A DNA stretch of 64,000 nt from Tepidamorphaceae bacterium (GTDB lineage: Bacteria; Pseudomonadota; Alphaproteobacteria; Rhizobiales; Tepidamorphaceae), in NCBI GenBank assembly GCA_028279445.1, contig JANQNT010000024.1, positions 62,001 through 126,000 on the forward strand, read 5' to 3'. This document shows positions 27,341-37,164 of this stretch, piece after piece; position 1 is the first letter of the stretch; every line of letters begins with the position of its first letter. The notes below the pieces were generated by a model that was given only the letters and a program-made list of their open reading frames with translations, had not been told where the DNA came from and did no database searches. Position numbers and translations under genes: made by a program.

Positions 27341-28617
27341 GCGATGCGATCCGGCTGACCACGCTCGACAACGGCATTCGCGTCGTTACCGAGGTCATGC
27401 CGCGGCTTCAGACCGCCTCGCTGGGCATCTGGACGCGCACCGGCGCGCGCAACGAGACATCCGGCGAGCACGGCATCTCGCATCTTCTGGAGCACATGGC
27501 CTTCAAGGGCACCGCGCGGCGCTCGGCCATCCAGATCGCCGAGGAGATCGAACAGGTCGGCGGTGATCTCAATGCCATGACCGGCCACGAGATCACGGCC
27601 TATTTCGCCCGCGTGCTGGCTGGCGACGTGTCGCTGGCGCTCGACATCCTCACCGACATCCTGACCGGCTCGACCTTCGATGCCACCGAGCTCAAGCGCG
27701 AGCAGAACGTGATCGTGCAGGAGATCGGTGCTGCCTGGGACACGCCCGACGACATCGTCCATGACCTGTTCCAGGAAGCCGCCTTCGAAGGCCAGATTCT
27801 CGGCCGGTCGATCCTGGGAACGCCGCAGACCGTCACGGGGTTCTCCGCCACCGATCTCAACGGTTATCTCGGCGCGCATTACCGCGGTCCCGACATGGTG
27901 GTGGCGGCCGCCGGCGCCGTCGACCATGACGCAATCGTCGCCCAGGCCGCCGAGCAGCTTTCCGGTATCCCCGCACAGACGGGGTCCTCGCCGGAGGCCG
28001 GCCGCTTCACTGGAGGCGAGCGGCGCGATCTGCGCGCGCTGGAACAGGCCAATATCGTGCTGGGCTTTCCCGCGCCGCCGCTTGGCGATCCGGATTTCTA
28101 CGCCGCCCGCGTCGCCGCCGGCGTTCTGGGCGGGGGCATGTCGTCGCGGCTGTTCCAGGAAGTGCGCGAGAGGCGCGGGCTCTGCTACGCGATCTATGCC
28201 TTCACCATGTCGTTCCGCGATGCCGGAGTGCTGGCGATTTCTGCCGCCACCGGAGAAGCGGATCTCGCCGAACTGGCCGATGTGACGCTGGACGAGATCG
28301 AGCGCGCGGGGCTGCAGATTGAGGCCCGCGAAACCGAGCGCGCCAAAATGCAGCTCAAGGCCTCGATCCTGATGAGCCACGAGAGTTCGTCGAGCCGCGC
28401 CGGCCAGATGGCCCGTCAGCTTCTGATGCTGGACCGGCTGGTGTCGAGCGAGGAGATCACCGCGCGCATCGATGCGGTCTCGCCAGGCGATGTCGCGGGC
28501 TTCCTGGCATCGACGACGCGCGCTGCGGTGCCGGCGTTGTCCGGCGTCGGCCCGGTGGCGGAGCTGCCGTCCGTCGGCGATATCGCCCGGCGTCTGGGCT
28601 CTGCGCGCGCCGCCTGA
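27337..28617 (+). CDS. M16 family zinc peptidase (mitochondrial processing peptidase-like)
   Basis: A 426-residue, cytoplasmic or periplasm-facing protease. The inverted zinc motif HLLEHMAFKGT is near residue 49 and the downstream zinc-ligand glutamate region KREQNVIVQEIG near residue 123. A C-terminal domain contains GGGMSSRLFQEVRERRGLCY, the substrate-clasping segment. No signal peptide is seen. It is related to the ancestor of the mitochondrial processing peptidase beta subunit. The thrC-M16-GNAT-EAL order is a familiar rhizobial neighbourhood. ATGA overlap couples it to thrC. Confidence 0.92.
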   Translation: MSDAIRLTTLDNGIRVVTEVMPRLQTASLGIWTRTGARNETSGEHGISHLLEHMAFKGTARRSAIQIAEEIEQVGGDLNAMTGHEITAYFARVLAGDVSLALDILTDILTGSTFDATELKREQNVIVQEIGAAWDTPDDIVHDLFQEAAFEGQILGRSILGTPQTVTGFSATDLNGYLGAHYRGPDMVVAAAGAVDHDAIVAQAAEQLSGIPAQTGSSPEAGRFTGGERRDLRALEQANIVLGFPAPPLGDPDFYAARVAAGVLGGGMSSRLFQEVRERRGLCYAIYAFTMSFRDAGVLAISAATGEADLAELADVTLDEIERAGLQIEARETERAKMQLKASILMSHESSSSRAGQMARQLLMLDRLVSSEEITARIDAVSPGDVAGFLASTTRAAVPALSGVGPVAELPSVGDIARRLGSARAA

Positions 28618-28754
28618 CCGCTGCTTTGCCGGGCCATCGCAGAAAGTCGTACCGCCCTGCGGCGCAGATGGGTAATATCGCGCAGGACGTGTGATGCGGT
28701 GAGCGCGTCGCACGCGATGATGGCGCGCTGCGAGAGGATCGGAATCCTTCAGCC

Positions 28755-29351
28755 ATGGTGTTTCTGCGTTCGGTGGGCGGGGCCGAGTCCGGGCCTGTCG
28801 TCAGTGGCGATGGCGTTCGGCTGAGAACCCCACAGCTTGGCGACTATGCCGCCTGGGCGGAGTTGCGCGCGCGTTCGCGCGCTTTCCTGACGCCGTGGGA
28901 GCCGACCTGGCCGACCGATGATCTGACCCGCGCCGCCTTCCGCCGCCGCATCCGGCGCTACAGCCAGGATGTGCGCGAGGATACCGGATACGCCTTCTTC
29001 ATCTTCGATGACGCCGGCGATGCGCTGGTCGGCGGGCTGACGCTCGGTAACATTCGCCGCGGGGTCACGCAGTCCTGCGGCCTGGGCTACTGGGTCGGCG
29101 AACCGCATGCGCGCAAGGGCTATATGACACGCGCGGTGGCCGCGGCGCTGGGCTTTGCCTTCCAGCGCCTGCGCCTGCACCGCGTCGAAGCGGCTTGCCT
29201 GCCGCAGAACCAGGCGTCTATACGGCTGTTGGAGAAGGCGGGATTTGCCCGCGAGGGGTACGCGCGACGCTATCTGTGCATCAACGGCCAGTGGCAGGAT
29301 CACCTGCTCTACGCCATGCTGCAGGACGATCCGCGTCCGCCGGCAAGGTGA
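28755..29351 (+). CDS. GNAT N-acetyltransferase, RimJ-like
   Basis: A 198-residue acetyl-CoA-dependent acetyltransferase. The fold is visible from GDGVRLRTPQLGDYAAWAEL through GYWVGEPHARKGYMTRAV, the acetyl-CoA pyrophosphate loop near residue 120, to NQASIRLLEKAGFAREG. RimJ-type enzymes acetylate ribosomal proteins or other N-termini; the substrate here is unknown. The 137 bases before it hold no gene I can see. Confidence 0.88.
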   Translation: MVFLRSVGGAESGPVVSGDGVRLRTPQLGDYAAWAELRARSRAFLTPWEPTWPTDDLTRAAFRRRIRRYSQDVREDTGYAFFIFDDAGDALVGGLTLGNIRRGVTQSCGLGYWVGEPHARKGYMTRAVAAALGFAFQRLRLHRVEAACLPQNQASIRLLEKAGFAREGYARRYLCINGQWQDHLLYAMLQDDPRPPAR

Positions 29352-29365
29352 TCCGCGTTCGCGTC

Positions 29366-32284
29366 ATGGAATTGCTGAGAGTGTCAACAACGACGCCAAA
29401 CCACTGCGGGCTGTTCGCCATGCTGGTGCTCGCCGGCTGGCTCGCGCTGCTGGGCGTCTTCGCGCCGCGTGCCGTGGCGCTGGAGACGGCGATCGTCGCG
29501 CCGGAAGTGCCAGCCATTGACCTGACCCGCAGCGTCGATTCGTGGCCACGCCACGGCGACCGGCTCCAGGTCTCCACCGCGCCGGGCAGCGACGGCATCG
29601 TACGCCGCATCGAGGTGCGCGCCAGCGAGCCCGGCCGTGCCGCGTCATGGGTGGTCTTCGCGCTGGCCAACAACTCCGACGTCCAGCTCGACCGGCTGCT
29701 GGTCGCACCGCATTTCCGGTTGCTCGGCTCCGGTGTCCTCAATCCCGATCTCGGCAGCACCCGTATCGTTGCCATCACGCCGAGCCAGGGCTTTCGCCCC
29801 GAGCGCCAGGAGGCGACCGGCGCGGATGTCTATCTGGTCACGCTCGATCCGGGCACCGTCGTCACCTACGTCATCGAGCTCAAGGGCGACAACCTGCCCC
29901 AGCTTCGCCTGTGGGAACCGGAAGCCTACAAGGACACCGCCAACAGCCTGACCCTCTATCAGGGCATGGTGCTTGGCATCTCCGGCCTGCTGGCACTGTT
30001 CCTGACCATCCTGTTCGTGGTGCGCGGCACGCTGATGTTCCCGGCCGCCGCCGCGCTCGCCTGGGCGGTGCTGGCCTATCTGTGCATCGACTTCGGCTTC
30101 TGGCACAAGCTGTTCTACGTCACCCGGGCGGACGACCAGTTGTTTCGCGCCGGCGCGGAAGCCGTCATCGCCGGCTCGCTGATCCTGTTCCTGTTCGTCT
30201 ATCTGGGCTTTGGCCGCTGGCGGCTGCGCCTGGTCACCGCGGCGCTGATATGGGTCGCGGCGATCGCGCTGCTGCTGGGGATGGCATCCATCGATCCGCC
30301 GATCGCCGCCGGCATCTCGCGCGTCATCATGGGGGTCGCGGGCGTCGGCGGCCTGGTGGTGATCCTGCTGCTGGCCATCGGCGGGCAGGATCGCGCGATC
30401 CTGCTGGTGCCGACTTGGCTGTTGCTGTGCGGCTGGCTGTTCGGCGGCTGGATCGTCGTCACCGGACGCATCGAGAACGATCTGGCCGCACCCGCCCTCA
30501 ACGGCGGCATGGTGCTGATCGTGCTGCTGTTCGGGCTGACGGTCATGCAGCACGCCTTCGCCGGCGTGGCCATCGGCCACGGCTTCCTGCCCGACCTGCA
30601 ACGCAAGGCGCTGGCGCTGATCGGCGCCGGCGACTACGTCTTCGACTGGGATGTGCCGCGCGACCGCTTGTTCGTCGGCAGCGAAGTGTCGGAGCGCCTC
30701 GGCGTGCCCGTGGAGACGCTCAACGGACCGGTGCGCAAGTGGCACGACATGCTGCATGCCGCCGACCAGGACCGCTTCCGCGCCACGCTGGACACGGTCG
30801 TGGAATTGCGCCGTGGCCGCGTTCTGCAGGACGTGCGGCTGCGCTCCGCCGACGGGCACTACCTGTGGATGCGCGCCAAGATACGCCCGATTGTCGGTGC
30901 AGACGGCGAAATCCAGCGCATGGTCGGAACGCTGACCGATGTCACCGACGCCAAGACCGCCGAAGAGCGCATGCTGCACGACGCGGTGCACGACAATCTC
31001 ACCGGCCTGCCCAACCGCGAACTGTTCCTCGACCGGCTCGAGGCAGCACTGCTGCGGGCCCGCGAGAACGACGGCCCCAAGCCGACGATCATCGTCATCG
31101 ACATCGACCGCTTCCGGCAGGTCAACGACGGCATCGGCATCGCTGGCGGCGACGGCGTCCTGCTGACCCTGTCGCGGCGCCTGCAGCGCCTGCTCAAGCC
31201 GCAGGACACGCTGGCGCGGCTGGCCGGCGACCAGTTCGGCCTGATCATCGTATCGGAGACCGAGAAGGAGCGCATCGAGGCCGTTGCCGAAAGCGTGCGC
31301 AAGGCGGTTCGCGCGCCGATGAGCTTCGCCGGCAAGGAACTGTTCCTCACCGCGACACTGGGCATCGCGATCCATGATGGCGCCAAGCGCCGCCGCGAGG
31401 AACTGCTCGAAGACGCCGAGATTGCCATGTTCTACGCCAAGCGGCTCGGCCCCGACCGCACCGAGAACTACCGCCCCATCATGCGTTCGTCCGGCGCCGA
31501 CCGGCTGTCGCTGTCGAGCGACCTGCGCCGGTCCATTCAGGCCGGCGAGATCGACCTGGTTTACCAGCCCATCGTGCGGCTCTCCGACAAGCGCATCGCC
31601 GGCTTTGAGGCCCTGGCGCGCTGGAACCACCCCCGCCATGGCCGCCTCAGCCCGCAGGAGTTCATCGAGATCGCCGAGGAGAACGGCCTGATCGTCGACA
31701 TCGGTCTGCTGGCCATGGACAAGGCCGGCCATCAGCTCACCGCCTGGCAGAAGACCGTTGGCGACAGCCGGCAGATCTTCGCCAGCGTCAACGTGTCGAG
31801 CCGGCAGTTGTTGCGCCATGACCTGGTCAACGACGTCAAGTCGATCCTCACCCGCAACGGCCTTGAGCCGGGCGCCATGAAGCTGGAACTGACCGAATCC
31901 ATCGTCATGGAGAACCCGGAGCAGACCACCAAGATCCTGGAGAAGGTGCGCGAGACGGGTGCGGGCCTGGCGCTGGACGATTTCGGCACCGGCTATTCCT
32001 CGCTCAGCTACCTGCAGCGTTTCCCGTTCGACACGGTGAAGGTGGACAAGTCCTTCGTGCGCCACAACGGTGCCGGCACACGCCCCGTCATCCTGCGCTC
32101 CATCGTCGGGCTGGCCCATGATCTGGGCATGGAAGTGGTGGCGGAAGGTGCTGAATCCGACCGCGATGCGGCGGAACTCGCCACGCTCGGCTGCGAGTAC
32201 GCGCAAGGATATTACTTCGGTCGCCCGATGTCCGCCGATGAGGCGCATCGCCTGTTGGCGTACAATTCAGGCCAGCCGCATTAG
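29366..32284 (+). CDS. Membrane-bound c-di-GMP protein: periplasmic sensor-7TM-PAS-GGDEF-EAL
   Basis: A 972-residue signalling protein. After a signal-like helix (about 17-37) comes a periplasmic domain (40-190), then seven hydrophobic helices (about 196-395) in a 7TMR-DISM-like arrangement. A PAS/PAC module (about 422-525), GGDEF (about 541-700) and EAL (about 729-965) follow. The GGDEF signature reads AGDQF, so cyclase activity is doubtful. The EAL part keeps FEALARW, ELTESIVMEN and DDFGTGYSSL, so phosphodiesterase activity is likely. Start is ATG 29366; GTG 29348, overlapping the GNAT stop, is an alternative. Confidence 0.9.
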   Translation: MELLRVSTTTPNHCGLFAMLVLAGWLALLGVFAPRAVALETAIVAPEVPAIDLTRSVDSWPRHGDRLQVSTAPGSDGIVRRIEVRASEPGRAASWVVFALANNSDVQLDRLLVAPHFRLLGSGVLNPDLGSTRIVAITPSQGFRPERQEATGADVYLVTLDPGTVVTYVIELKGDNLPQLRLWEPEAYKDTANSLTLYQGMVLGISGLLALFLTILFVVRGTLMFPAAAALAWAVLAYLCIDFGFWHKLFYVTRADDQLFRAGAEAVIAGSLILFLFVYLGFGRWRLRLVTAALIWVAAIALLLGMASIDPPIAAGISRVIMGVAGVGGLVVILLLAIGGQDRAILLVPTWLLLCGWLFGGWIVVTGRIENDLAAPALNGGMVLIVLLFGLTVMQHAFAGVAIGHGFLPDLQRKALALIGAGDYVFDWDVPRDRLFVGSEVSERLGVPVETLNGPVRKWHDMLHAADQDRFRATLDTVVELRRGRVLQDVRLRSADGHYLWMRAKIRPIVGADGEIQRMVGTLTDVTDAKTAEERMLHDAVHDNLTGLPNRELFLDRLEAALLRARENDGPKPTIIVIDIDRFRQVNDGIGIAGGDGVLLTLSRRLQRLLKPQDTLARLAGDQFGLIIVSETEKERIEAVAESVRKAVRAPMSFAGKELFLTATLGIAIHDGAKRRREELLEDAEIAMFYAKRLGPDRTENYRPIMRSSGADRLSLSSDLRRSIQAGEIDLVYQPIVRLSDKRIAGFEALARWNHPRHGRLSPQEFIEIAEENGLIVDIGLLAMDKAGHQLTAWQKTVGDSRQIFASVNVSSRQLLRHDLVNDVKSILTRNGLEPGAMKLELTESIVMENPEQTTKILEKVRETGAGLALDDFGTGYSSLSYLQRFPFDTVKVDKSFVRHNGAGTRPVILRSIVGLAHDLGMEVVAEGAESDRDAAELATLGCEYAQGYYFGRPMSADEAHRLLAYNSGQPH

Positions 32285-32330
32285 CCGCGAGCCCCGAAAA
32301 GTGGGCACCGGTTTTCGGACAAGGCGAGCG
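32284..32330. repeat. Palindromic repeat unit, direct copy 1
   Basis: A 47-base sequence immediately after the EAL gene stop, repeated exactly at 32465-32511. Its core pairs CCGAAAA with TTTTCGG around a GTGGGCACCGG loop, like the short palindromic repeats that are abundant in Hyphomicrobiales genomes. A related copy is at 51072-51119. Confidence 0.8.
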
Positions 32331-32464
32331 CAAGCAAGAAAGCCGCGCGGTTTATCTCGCTCACGGCGAGTTCGCTAACGCTCACCGCCTCCGCGGGGGC
32401 GGCCTGACCGGCCGGACGCACGGTCGTGCGCCGGGTGCAGATTGCCATGTCGGTGCGGGATGAT

Positions 32465-32511
32465 GCCGCGAGCCCCGAAAAGTGGGCACCGGTTTTCGGA
32501 CAAGGCGAGCG
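32465..32511. repeat. Palindromic repeat unit, direct copy 2
   Basis: Exact 47-base copy of 32284-32330, located just after the algH stop (on the other strand). The 134 bases between the copies hold small GC-rich inverted words but no gene. The arrangement places one unit at the 3' end of each convergent gene. Confidence 0.8.
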
Positions 32512-32522
32512 GCAAGTATAAA

Positions 32523-33131
32523 TCACGCGTGGCCCGCTTCGCCGGAGAGTTGCGCCGGATCGATGCCGATCTTGGCCAGCGCCAGGTCGTACTTGCTTTC
32601 CAGTTCCGGCCCGAACACCAGATCGCGGTCGGCGTCGCAATGCAGCCAGCCGTTGGACTGAATCTCGTTTTCCAGTTGCCCCGCCCCCCAGCCCGCATAG
32701 CCAAGTGCCATGAAGGTGGAGTGCGGTCCGGCGCCTGCGGCGATTGCCTTGAGAATCTCAAGCGTTGCGGTGAGCGACACCGTGTCGTCGATCTGCAGCG
32801 TGGACTCGGTGTTGTGGTAGTCGGGGCTGTGCAGCACGAAGCCGCGGCCCGTTTCCACCGGTCCGCCCGCATGCACCTGGATCGACCGCAGGTCCGGGTC
32901 GGCCAGCCGCTCGTGGCCCGACGGCAGCACTTCAAGCTGACGCAGCAGTTCAGGGAAGGAAATGTCCTCGGCGAGCTGATCGACGCGCAACCCCATGGCG
33001 CCATCGGCGGAATGGGCGCAGACCAGGACGACCGAACGCGCAAAACGCGGGTCCGGCATGCCGGGCATCGCCACCAGCATGCGCCCTTGCAGGTAGCCCG
33101 GTTCGCTGTGCTTCGCGGGAGTCGGTCGCAT
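32523..33131 (-). CDS. YqgE/AlgH family protein (UPF0301)
   Basis: A 202-residue cytoplasmic protein. Family marks are GRMLVAMPGMPDPRFARSVV at residues 16-35, VHAGGPVETGRGFVLH near the middle, and LGYAGWGAGQLENEI near residue 143. AlgH was named for alginate regulation in Pseudomonas, but the biochemical role of the family is unknown. It is divergent from the DsbD-domain gene, with a 143-base gap. Confidence 0.9.
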   Translation of the reverse strand: MRPTPAKHSEPGYLQGRMLVAMPGMPDPRFARSVVLVCAHSADGAMGLRVDQLAEDISFPELLRQLEVLPSGHERLADPDLRSIQVHAGGPVETGRGFVLHSPDYHNTESTLQIDDTVSLTATLEILKAIAAGAGPHSTFMALGYAGWGAGQLENEIQSNGWLHCDADRDLVFGPELESKYDLALAKIGIDPAQLSGEAGHA

Positions 33132-33274
33132 GGCACAAATGGTATCGGTGCCGGCGCGATCCGCAACCCCGTTTCACGCATGGCGGCGAACAGGTGTTCC
33201 GCTCACGAAAGGCTGAACGCGATTGTCATGCCGCGCCGTTGGCAAGAGAGGGCTCGCCGGTCTATGTGCCGTGC

Positions 33275-34123
33275 ATGACGCTCCTTGGATGTCTTCGCCG
33301 TTTGGCCACTCTGGCGCTGGTCATGACCGCGTTCGCCGCGCCGGGGTCCGGCCTTGCCGGCGAGCCGGGCGTTTCGGCCTGGACCGACTCGCCCTATGCG
33401 CGCGTGCGCCTGATCAATGCCGGCCGGACCGATGAGGGCCGCTGGCGCGTTGGTGTCGAGATCGACATTCAGGAGGGCTGGAAGACCTATTGGCGCTTTC
33501 CCGGCGAGAGCGGCGTGCCGCCGGTTTTCGCCTGGAACGGATCGCGCAACGTGGCCGCCGCCGAGGTGCATTGGCCGGTTCCCAAACGCTTCATCGATGC
33601 CGGCCTCACCGCGATCGGGTACGACCGCGACGTGGTGGTGCCGGTCACCGTTGCGACCACGGCCCCCGGCGTACCGCCGCGCGTGACGATGCAACTGTCA
33701 TTCGGGGTTTGCGAGGAGATCTGCGTGCCGCTGGATGTGACCGCCAGTCTGGACCTCGGCACGCCGGCCAGCTTTCGCCAGCGCCTGGCGGTCGAAGACG
33801 CGATGCGGCAGGTTCCAGGTCAGGTCACGGGCAACGAGCGGCTGGCGCTGGTCACCGCCGGTGAGGGGCCGGGCGCCCCGCTGACCGTGACCGTGGCGCC
33901 GCGCGGTGGCGAACTGCCCGACGACGTTTTCGTCGAAGGACCGCAGGGCTGGTATCTGGCGGTGCCGCAGATGCTGCAGCGCGGCGATGACGCGGTGTCC
34001 TACCGCGTGGGCGTCAACGGCCTGCCGGACGGCGCTCGGATCGCCGGTGCCGAGGTCCGCGTGACGGCGGTTTTCCCTGCCGGCGCGGTCGAGCAAATGG
34101 TGGTCGTCGCGCCGAATTCGTGA
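33275..34123 (+). CDS. Exported DsbD N-terminal domain-like protein
   Basis: A 282-residue protein with a signal peptide (helix about 6-24, cleavage near GLAGEP). The body resembles the immunoglobulin-like N-terminal domain of DsbD, including the redox pair in FGVCEEICVPL (Cys146 and Cys150) and GWKTYWRFPGESG near residue 60. The membrane and thioredoxin domains of full DsbD are absent, so it may be a periplasmic thiol carrier working with a separate CcdA-type transporter. ATG 33275 gives a proper signal peptide. The peroxiredoxin gene follows 90 bases later. Confidence 0.8.
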   Translation: MTLLGCLRRLATLALVMTAFAAPGSGLAGEPGVSAWTDSPYARVRLINAGRTDEGRWRVGVEIDIQEGWKTYWRFPGESGVPPVFAWNGSRNVAAAEVHWPVPKRFIDAGLTAIGYDRDVVVPVTVATTAPGVPPRVTMQLSFGVCEEICVPLDVTASLDLGTPASFRQRLAVEDAMRQVPGQVTGNERLALVTAGEGPGAPLTVTVAPRGGELPDDVFVEGPQGWYLAVPQMLQRGDDAVSYRVGVNGLPDGARIAGAEVRVTAVFPAGAVEQMVVVAPNS

Positions 34124-34213
34124 ACAGCCCCCCTGACGCGCGGCCCATTGCGCCTTATCTATCTCCATGGCGCGTCCGCGCCGCACCGACATCTCCGTAC
34201 ATGAGGACAGACC

Positions 34214-34696
34214 ATGATCAAGGTTGGCGATCGGCTTCCCGATGCAAAATTCACCGTGATGACCGGGGACGGTCCCGGCCAACGCGGGAGCGACGAGATA
34301 TTCGCCGGCCGCAAGGTCGTGGTCTTCGCCGTGCCGGGCGCCTTCACGCCGACCTGCCATCTCAATCATCTACCGGGTTTCCTGGGCAATGCCGATGCGT
34401 TCAACGCCAAGGGCGTCGACGAGGTGGGCGTCATCTCGGTCAACGATGTCTTCGTGATGGAGGCCTGGGCGAAGGCCAGCGACGGCAAGGGCAAGATCAG
34501 CTTCCTGTCGGACGGCAGCGGCGACTTCACCCGCGCTGCCGGCATGGAGCTCGATCTGAGCGGCCACGGGCTGGGCGTGCGCTCCAAGCGCTACGCCATG
34601 CTGGTCGACGATGGCGTCGTGAAGGTGCTGAACATCGAGGACAACCCCGGCAAGGCGGAGTCCTCGACGGCGGAAGCGCTGCTGGCGGAAATCTAG
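34214..34696 (+). CDS. Peroxiredoxin, Prx5/AhpE-like (redoxin domain)
   Basis: A 160-residue thiol peroxidase of the atypical Prx5 class that reduces hydrogen and organic peroxides. The peroxidatic Cys48 is in PGAFTPTCHLNHLPGF, followed by VNDVFVMEAWAK and the strand ARSKRYAM-equivalent LGVRSKRYAMLVDDG. Reductant is probably glutaredoxin/glutathione, which suits gshA in the same window. The stop TAG is followed by a GGGTCC-type short motif. It is convergent with rnhA, with a gap of 25 bases. Confidence 0.92.
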   Translation: MIKVGDRLPDAKFTVMTGDGPGQRGSDEIFAGRKVVVFAVPGAFTPTCHLNHLPGFLGNADAFNAKGVDEVGVISVNDVFVMEAWAKASDGKGKISFLSDGSGDFTRAAGMELDLSGHGLGVRSKRYAMLVDDGVVKVLNIEDNPGKAESSTAEALLAEI

Positions 34697-34721
34697 GGTC
34701 CTGCCCGCGGGGGTCCGGACT

Positions 34722-35192
34722 CTATTCTTCGACGCCCTCGTCCGACTCGCCCTTCTCTGGCTTGAACGGTGCCATGCCGGCGCGCGCCAGTTCGTCGGCG
34801 CGTTCGTTGCCGGCGTCGCCGGCATGGCCCTTCACCCAGTGCCAGGTGACGTCGTGGCGTTCCAGCGCGGATTCCAGCCGCTGCCACAGGTCGATATTCT
34901 TGACCGGCTTCTTGGCGGCGGTGCGCCAGCCGCGCGCCTTCCAGTCCTTCAGCCACCTGGTGATGCCGTCCTTCACGTAGACGCTGTCGGTGTGCAGATC
35001 GATGGCGACTGGCCGTTTCATGACTTCCAGCGCCATGATGGCCGCCATCAGCTCCATGCGGTTGTTGGTGGTCAGCGGTTCGCCGCCGGAGAGTTCCTTC
35101 TCGTGGCCGTCGTAGGCGAGCAGTGCGCCCCAGCCGCCGGGTCCGGGATTGCCGGAGCAGGCCCCGTCGGTGTGCACGCTGACGCGCTGCAT
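34722..35192 (-). CDS. rnhA: Ribonuclease HI
   Basis: Degrades the RNA strand of RNA-DNA hybrids in the cytoplasm. 156 residues with the catalytic acidic residues in [15 protein letters not shown] (Asp9), NNRMELMAA (Glu) and [11 protein letters not shown] (Asp), plus the [15 protein letters not shown] histidine loop. The C-terminus is charged ([13 protein letters not shown]). ATG overlaps the thrB stop by one base (TGATG), so it is the last gene of the ispH-thrB-rnhA operon. Confidence 0.96.
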   Translation of the reverse strand: MQRVSVHTDGACSGNPGPGGWGALLAYDGHEKELSGGEPLTTNNRMELMAAIMALEVMKRPVAIDLHTDSVYVKDGITRWLKDWKARGWRTAAKKPVKNIDLWQRLESALERHDVTWHWVKGHAGDAGNERADELARAGMAPFKPEKGESDEGVEE

Positions 35193-36169
35193 CAGGCGAT
35201 GGCCTTGACGTCGAGCCCGTATTCCGCCGCAGACCGCACACCGCGGTGGAAGCGCAGCCGGCGCAGATAGTCGAGCGGGTCCTTGGGGCTCACCAGCGCG
35301 CCTTCCGGCTGGTTCAGCCAGTCATAGAGCCGGGTCACCAGAAAGCGCATCGCCGCTCCGCGCGCCAGCATCGGCAAGGCGGCCGTCTCCGCCTCGCTGA
35401 CCGCCCGCACTCCGGTGTAACCGGTCATCAGCGCGCGCGCCTTGGTGATGTTGAAGGCGAGATCGGGTTCGAAACACCAGGCGTTGAGGCATATGGCGAG
35501 GTCATAGGCCAGGGCGTCGTTGCAGGCGAAGTAGAAGTCGATCAGCCCGGACAGTTCGCCGCCGAGAAAGAAGACGTTGTCGGGGAACAGGTCGGCATGG
35601 ACGATGCCCTGCGGCAGGTCCTGCGGCCATCCCGCCTCCAGCGCGTCGAGTTCCGCCACCATCTCCTGCGCCAGGCCGGGCATCACGTCGTCGGCGCGCG
35701 CGCCGGTGCTTTCGAAGATACCGCGCCAGCCGCTAACCGACAGGGCGTTGGCCCGGCTGATGCCGAAGCCCTCGCCGGCGAGGTGCATCCTGGCCAGCGC
35801 CGCGCCCACCGCCCGGCAGTGCTCAGGACTTGGCCGGCGCACCCACATGCCTTCGAGAAAGCCGATCAGCGCGGCCGGCCGGCCGGAAAGGCGGCGCAGT
35901 ACCTTGCCGTCGCGTCCATGCAGCGGCGTGGGGCAGGAGATGCCCCGTTCGGCAAGGTGCTCCATCAGCCCCAGGAAGAAGGGCAGGTCGTTTTCCTCGA
36001 CGCGCTTTTCGTAGAGCGTCAGGATGAACTGCCCATCCTGCGTGTGCACCACGTAGTTGGTGTTCTCGACGCCTTCGGCGATGCCTTTGTAGGAGAGCAG
36101 CGCGCCGACATCGTAGCCTGCGATGAAGCCCGCGATCTCTTCATCGGAAACGTCGGTGTAGACGGCCAT
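35192..36169 (-). CDS. thrB: Homoserine kinase, type II (APH-like fold)
   Basis: Phosphorylates homoserine to feed threonine synthase. At 325 residues it belongs to the alphaproteobacterial kinase type related to aminoglycoside phosphotransferases rather than the GHMP homoserine kinases. Visible motifs are [13 protein letters not shown] near residue 30, the catalytic loop [13 protein letters not shown] near residue 190, and the [10 protein letters not shown] metal-binding segment. ATG 36169 is 2 bases after the ispH stop. An in-frame extension to 36403 lies inside ispH. Confidence 0.93.
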   Translation of the reverse strand: MAVYTDVSDEEIAGFIAGYDVGALLSYKGIAEGVENTNYVVHTQDGQFILTLYEKRVEENDLPFFLGLMEHLAERGISCPTPLHGRDGKVLRRLSGRPAALIGFLEGMWVRRPSPEHCRAVGAALARMHLAGEGFGISRANALSVSGWRGIFESTGARADDVMPGLAQEMVAELDALEAGWPQDLPQGIVHADLFPDNVFFLGGELSGLIDFYFACNDALAYDLAICLNAWCFEPDLAFNITKARALMTGYTGVRAVSEAETAALPMLARGAAMRFLVTRLYDWLNQPEGALVSPKDPLDYLRRLRFHRGVRSAAEYGLDVKAIA

Positions 36170-36171
36170 GG

Positions 36172-37164
36172 CTACTCGGCGGCGGCTTCGCGCAGGGCGC
36201 GCGGCAGGTTGAAGATGACGTCCTCGTCGGCGGTGGAAACAGTCTCGAGATCGATCTCGCCGCGCTCGGCGAAGGCGCCGATGACCTCCTCGACCAGAAC
36301 CTCCGGCGCGCTCGCGCCGGCCGCGATACCCACGGTTCGGACATCGGCGAACACGCTCCAGTCGATGTCGCCGGCCCGCTGCACCAGTTGCGCGTGGGCG
36401 CATCCGGCCCGCTGCGCGACTTCAACCAGCCTTTGCGAGTTGGAGCTGTTGGGCGCGCCCACGACGATCATCGCGTCTGCTTGCGGCGCCACCGCCTTGA
36501 CCGCTTCCTGGCGGTTGGTGGTGGCGTAGCAGATATCCTCCTTGGGCGGCGCGCTCATGTTGGGGAAGCGCCCCTTCAACGTGTCGACGATCTCGGCGGT
36601 GTCGTCGACCGACAGCGTGGTCTGGGTGATGAAGGCCAGGTTGTCGGGATCGCGCGGCGTGACGGCCAGCGCGTCCTCGACGGTTTCGATCAGGGTGATG
36701 GCGCCGGGTTCGAGCTGGCCCATGGTGCCGGCCACCTCCGGATGGCCGGCGTGGCCGATCAGCAGGATTTCACGATCGCGCCTGGCGTGCAGCTTGGCTT
36801 CCTTGTGCACCTTGGTGACCAGCGGGCAGGTGGCATCAAGCTGGAAGAAATTCCGCCGATCGGCTTCTTCCGGCACCGACCTGGCCACGCCATGGGCGGA
36901 AAACACCACCGGTGCATCGGTTTCGGGGATTTCGTCCAGTTCCTTGACGAAGATCGCGCCCTTCGTCTTGAGGCTGTCCACCACATAGCGGTTGTGGACG
37001 ATTTCGTGGCGCACGTAGACCGGCGGTCCGTAGGTCTTCAATGCCAGTTCGACGATGCGGATGGCCCGGTCGACACCGGCACAGAAGCCGCGCGGCGAGC
37101 ACAGCAGGATCTTCGTGCTGCGGCTCTCCCTGCCGCCGACATCGCTGGTCCGATGCTCAGGCAT
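36172..37164 (-). CDS. ispH: 4-hydroxy-3-methylbut-2-enyl diphosphate reductase
   Basis: The iron-sulfur enzyme of the last MEP-pathway step, giving IPP and DMAPP. 330 residues with the three cluster cysteines in [12 protein letters not shown] (Cys28), [12 protein letters not shown] and [25 protein letters not shown] and the [11 protein letters not shown] segment are also typical. ATG 37164 is preceded by an AGGAGAGGG stretch. The frame could extend to 37227 but that part has no family match. Heads the ispH-thrB-rnhA operon. Confidence 0.96.
   Translation of the reverse strand: MPEHRTSDVGGRESRSTKILLCSPRGFCAGVDRAIRIVELALKTYGPPVYVRHEIVHNRYVVDSLKTKGAIFVKELDEIPETDAPVVFSAHGVARSVPEEADRRNFFQLDATCPLVTKVHKEAKLHARRDREILLIGHAGHPEVAGTMGQLEPGAITLIETVEDALAVTPRDPDNLAFITQTTLSVDDTAEIVDTLKGRFPNMSAPPKEDICYATTNRQEAVKAVAPQADAMIVVGAPNSSNSQRLVEVAQRAGCAHAQLVQRAGDIDWSVFADVRTVGIAAGASAPEVLVEEVIGAFAERGEIDLETVSTADEDVIFNLPRALREAAAE

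Noticed and set aside
29645-32248. 867-codon minus-strand frame opposite the EAL gene
   Set aside because: Antisense of a gene with intact EAL motifs; composition is rich in His, Gln and Arg as expected from mirrored codons.
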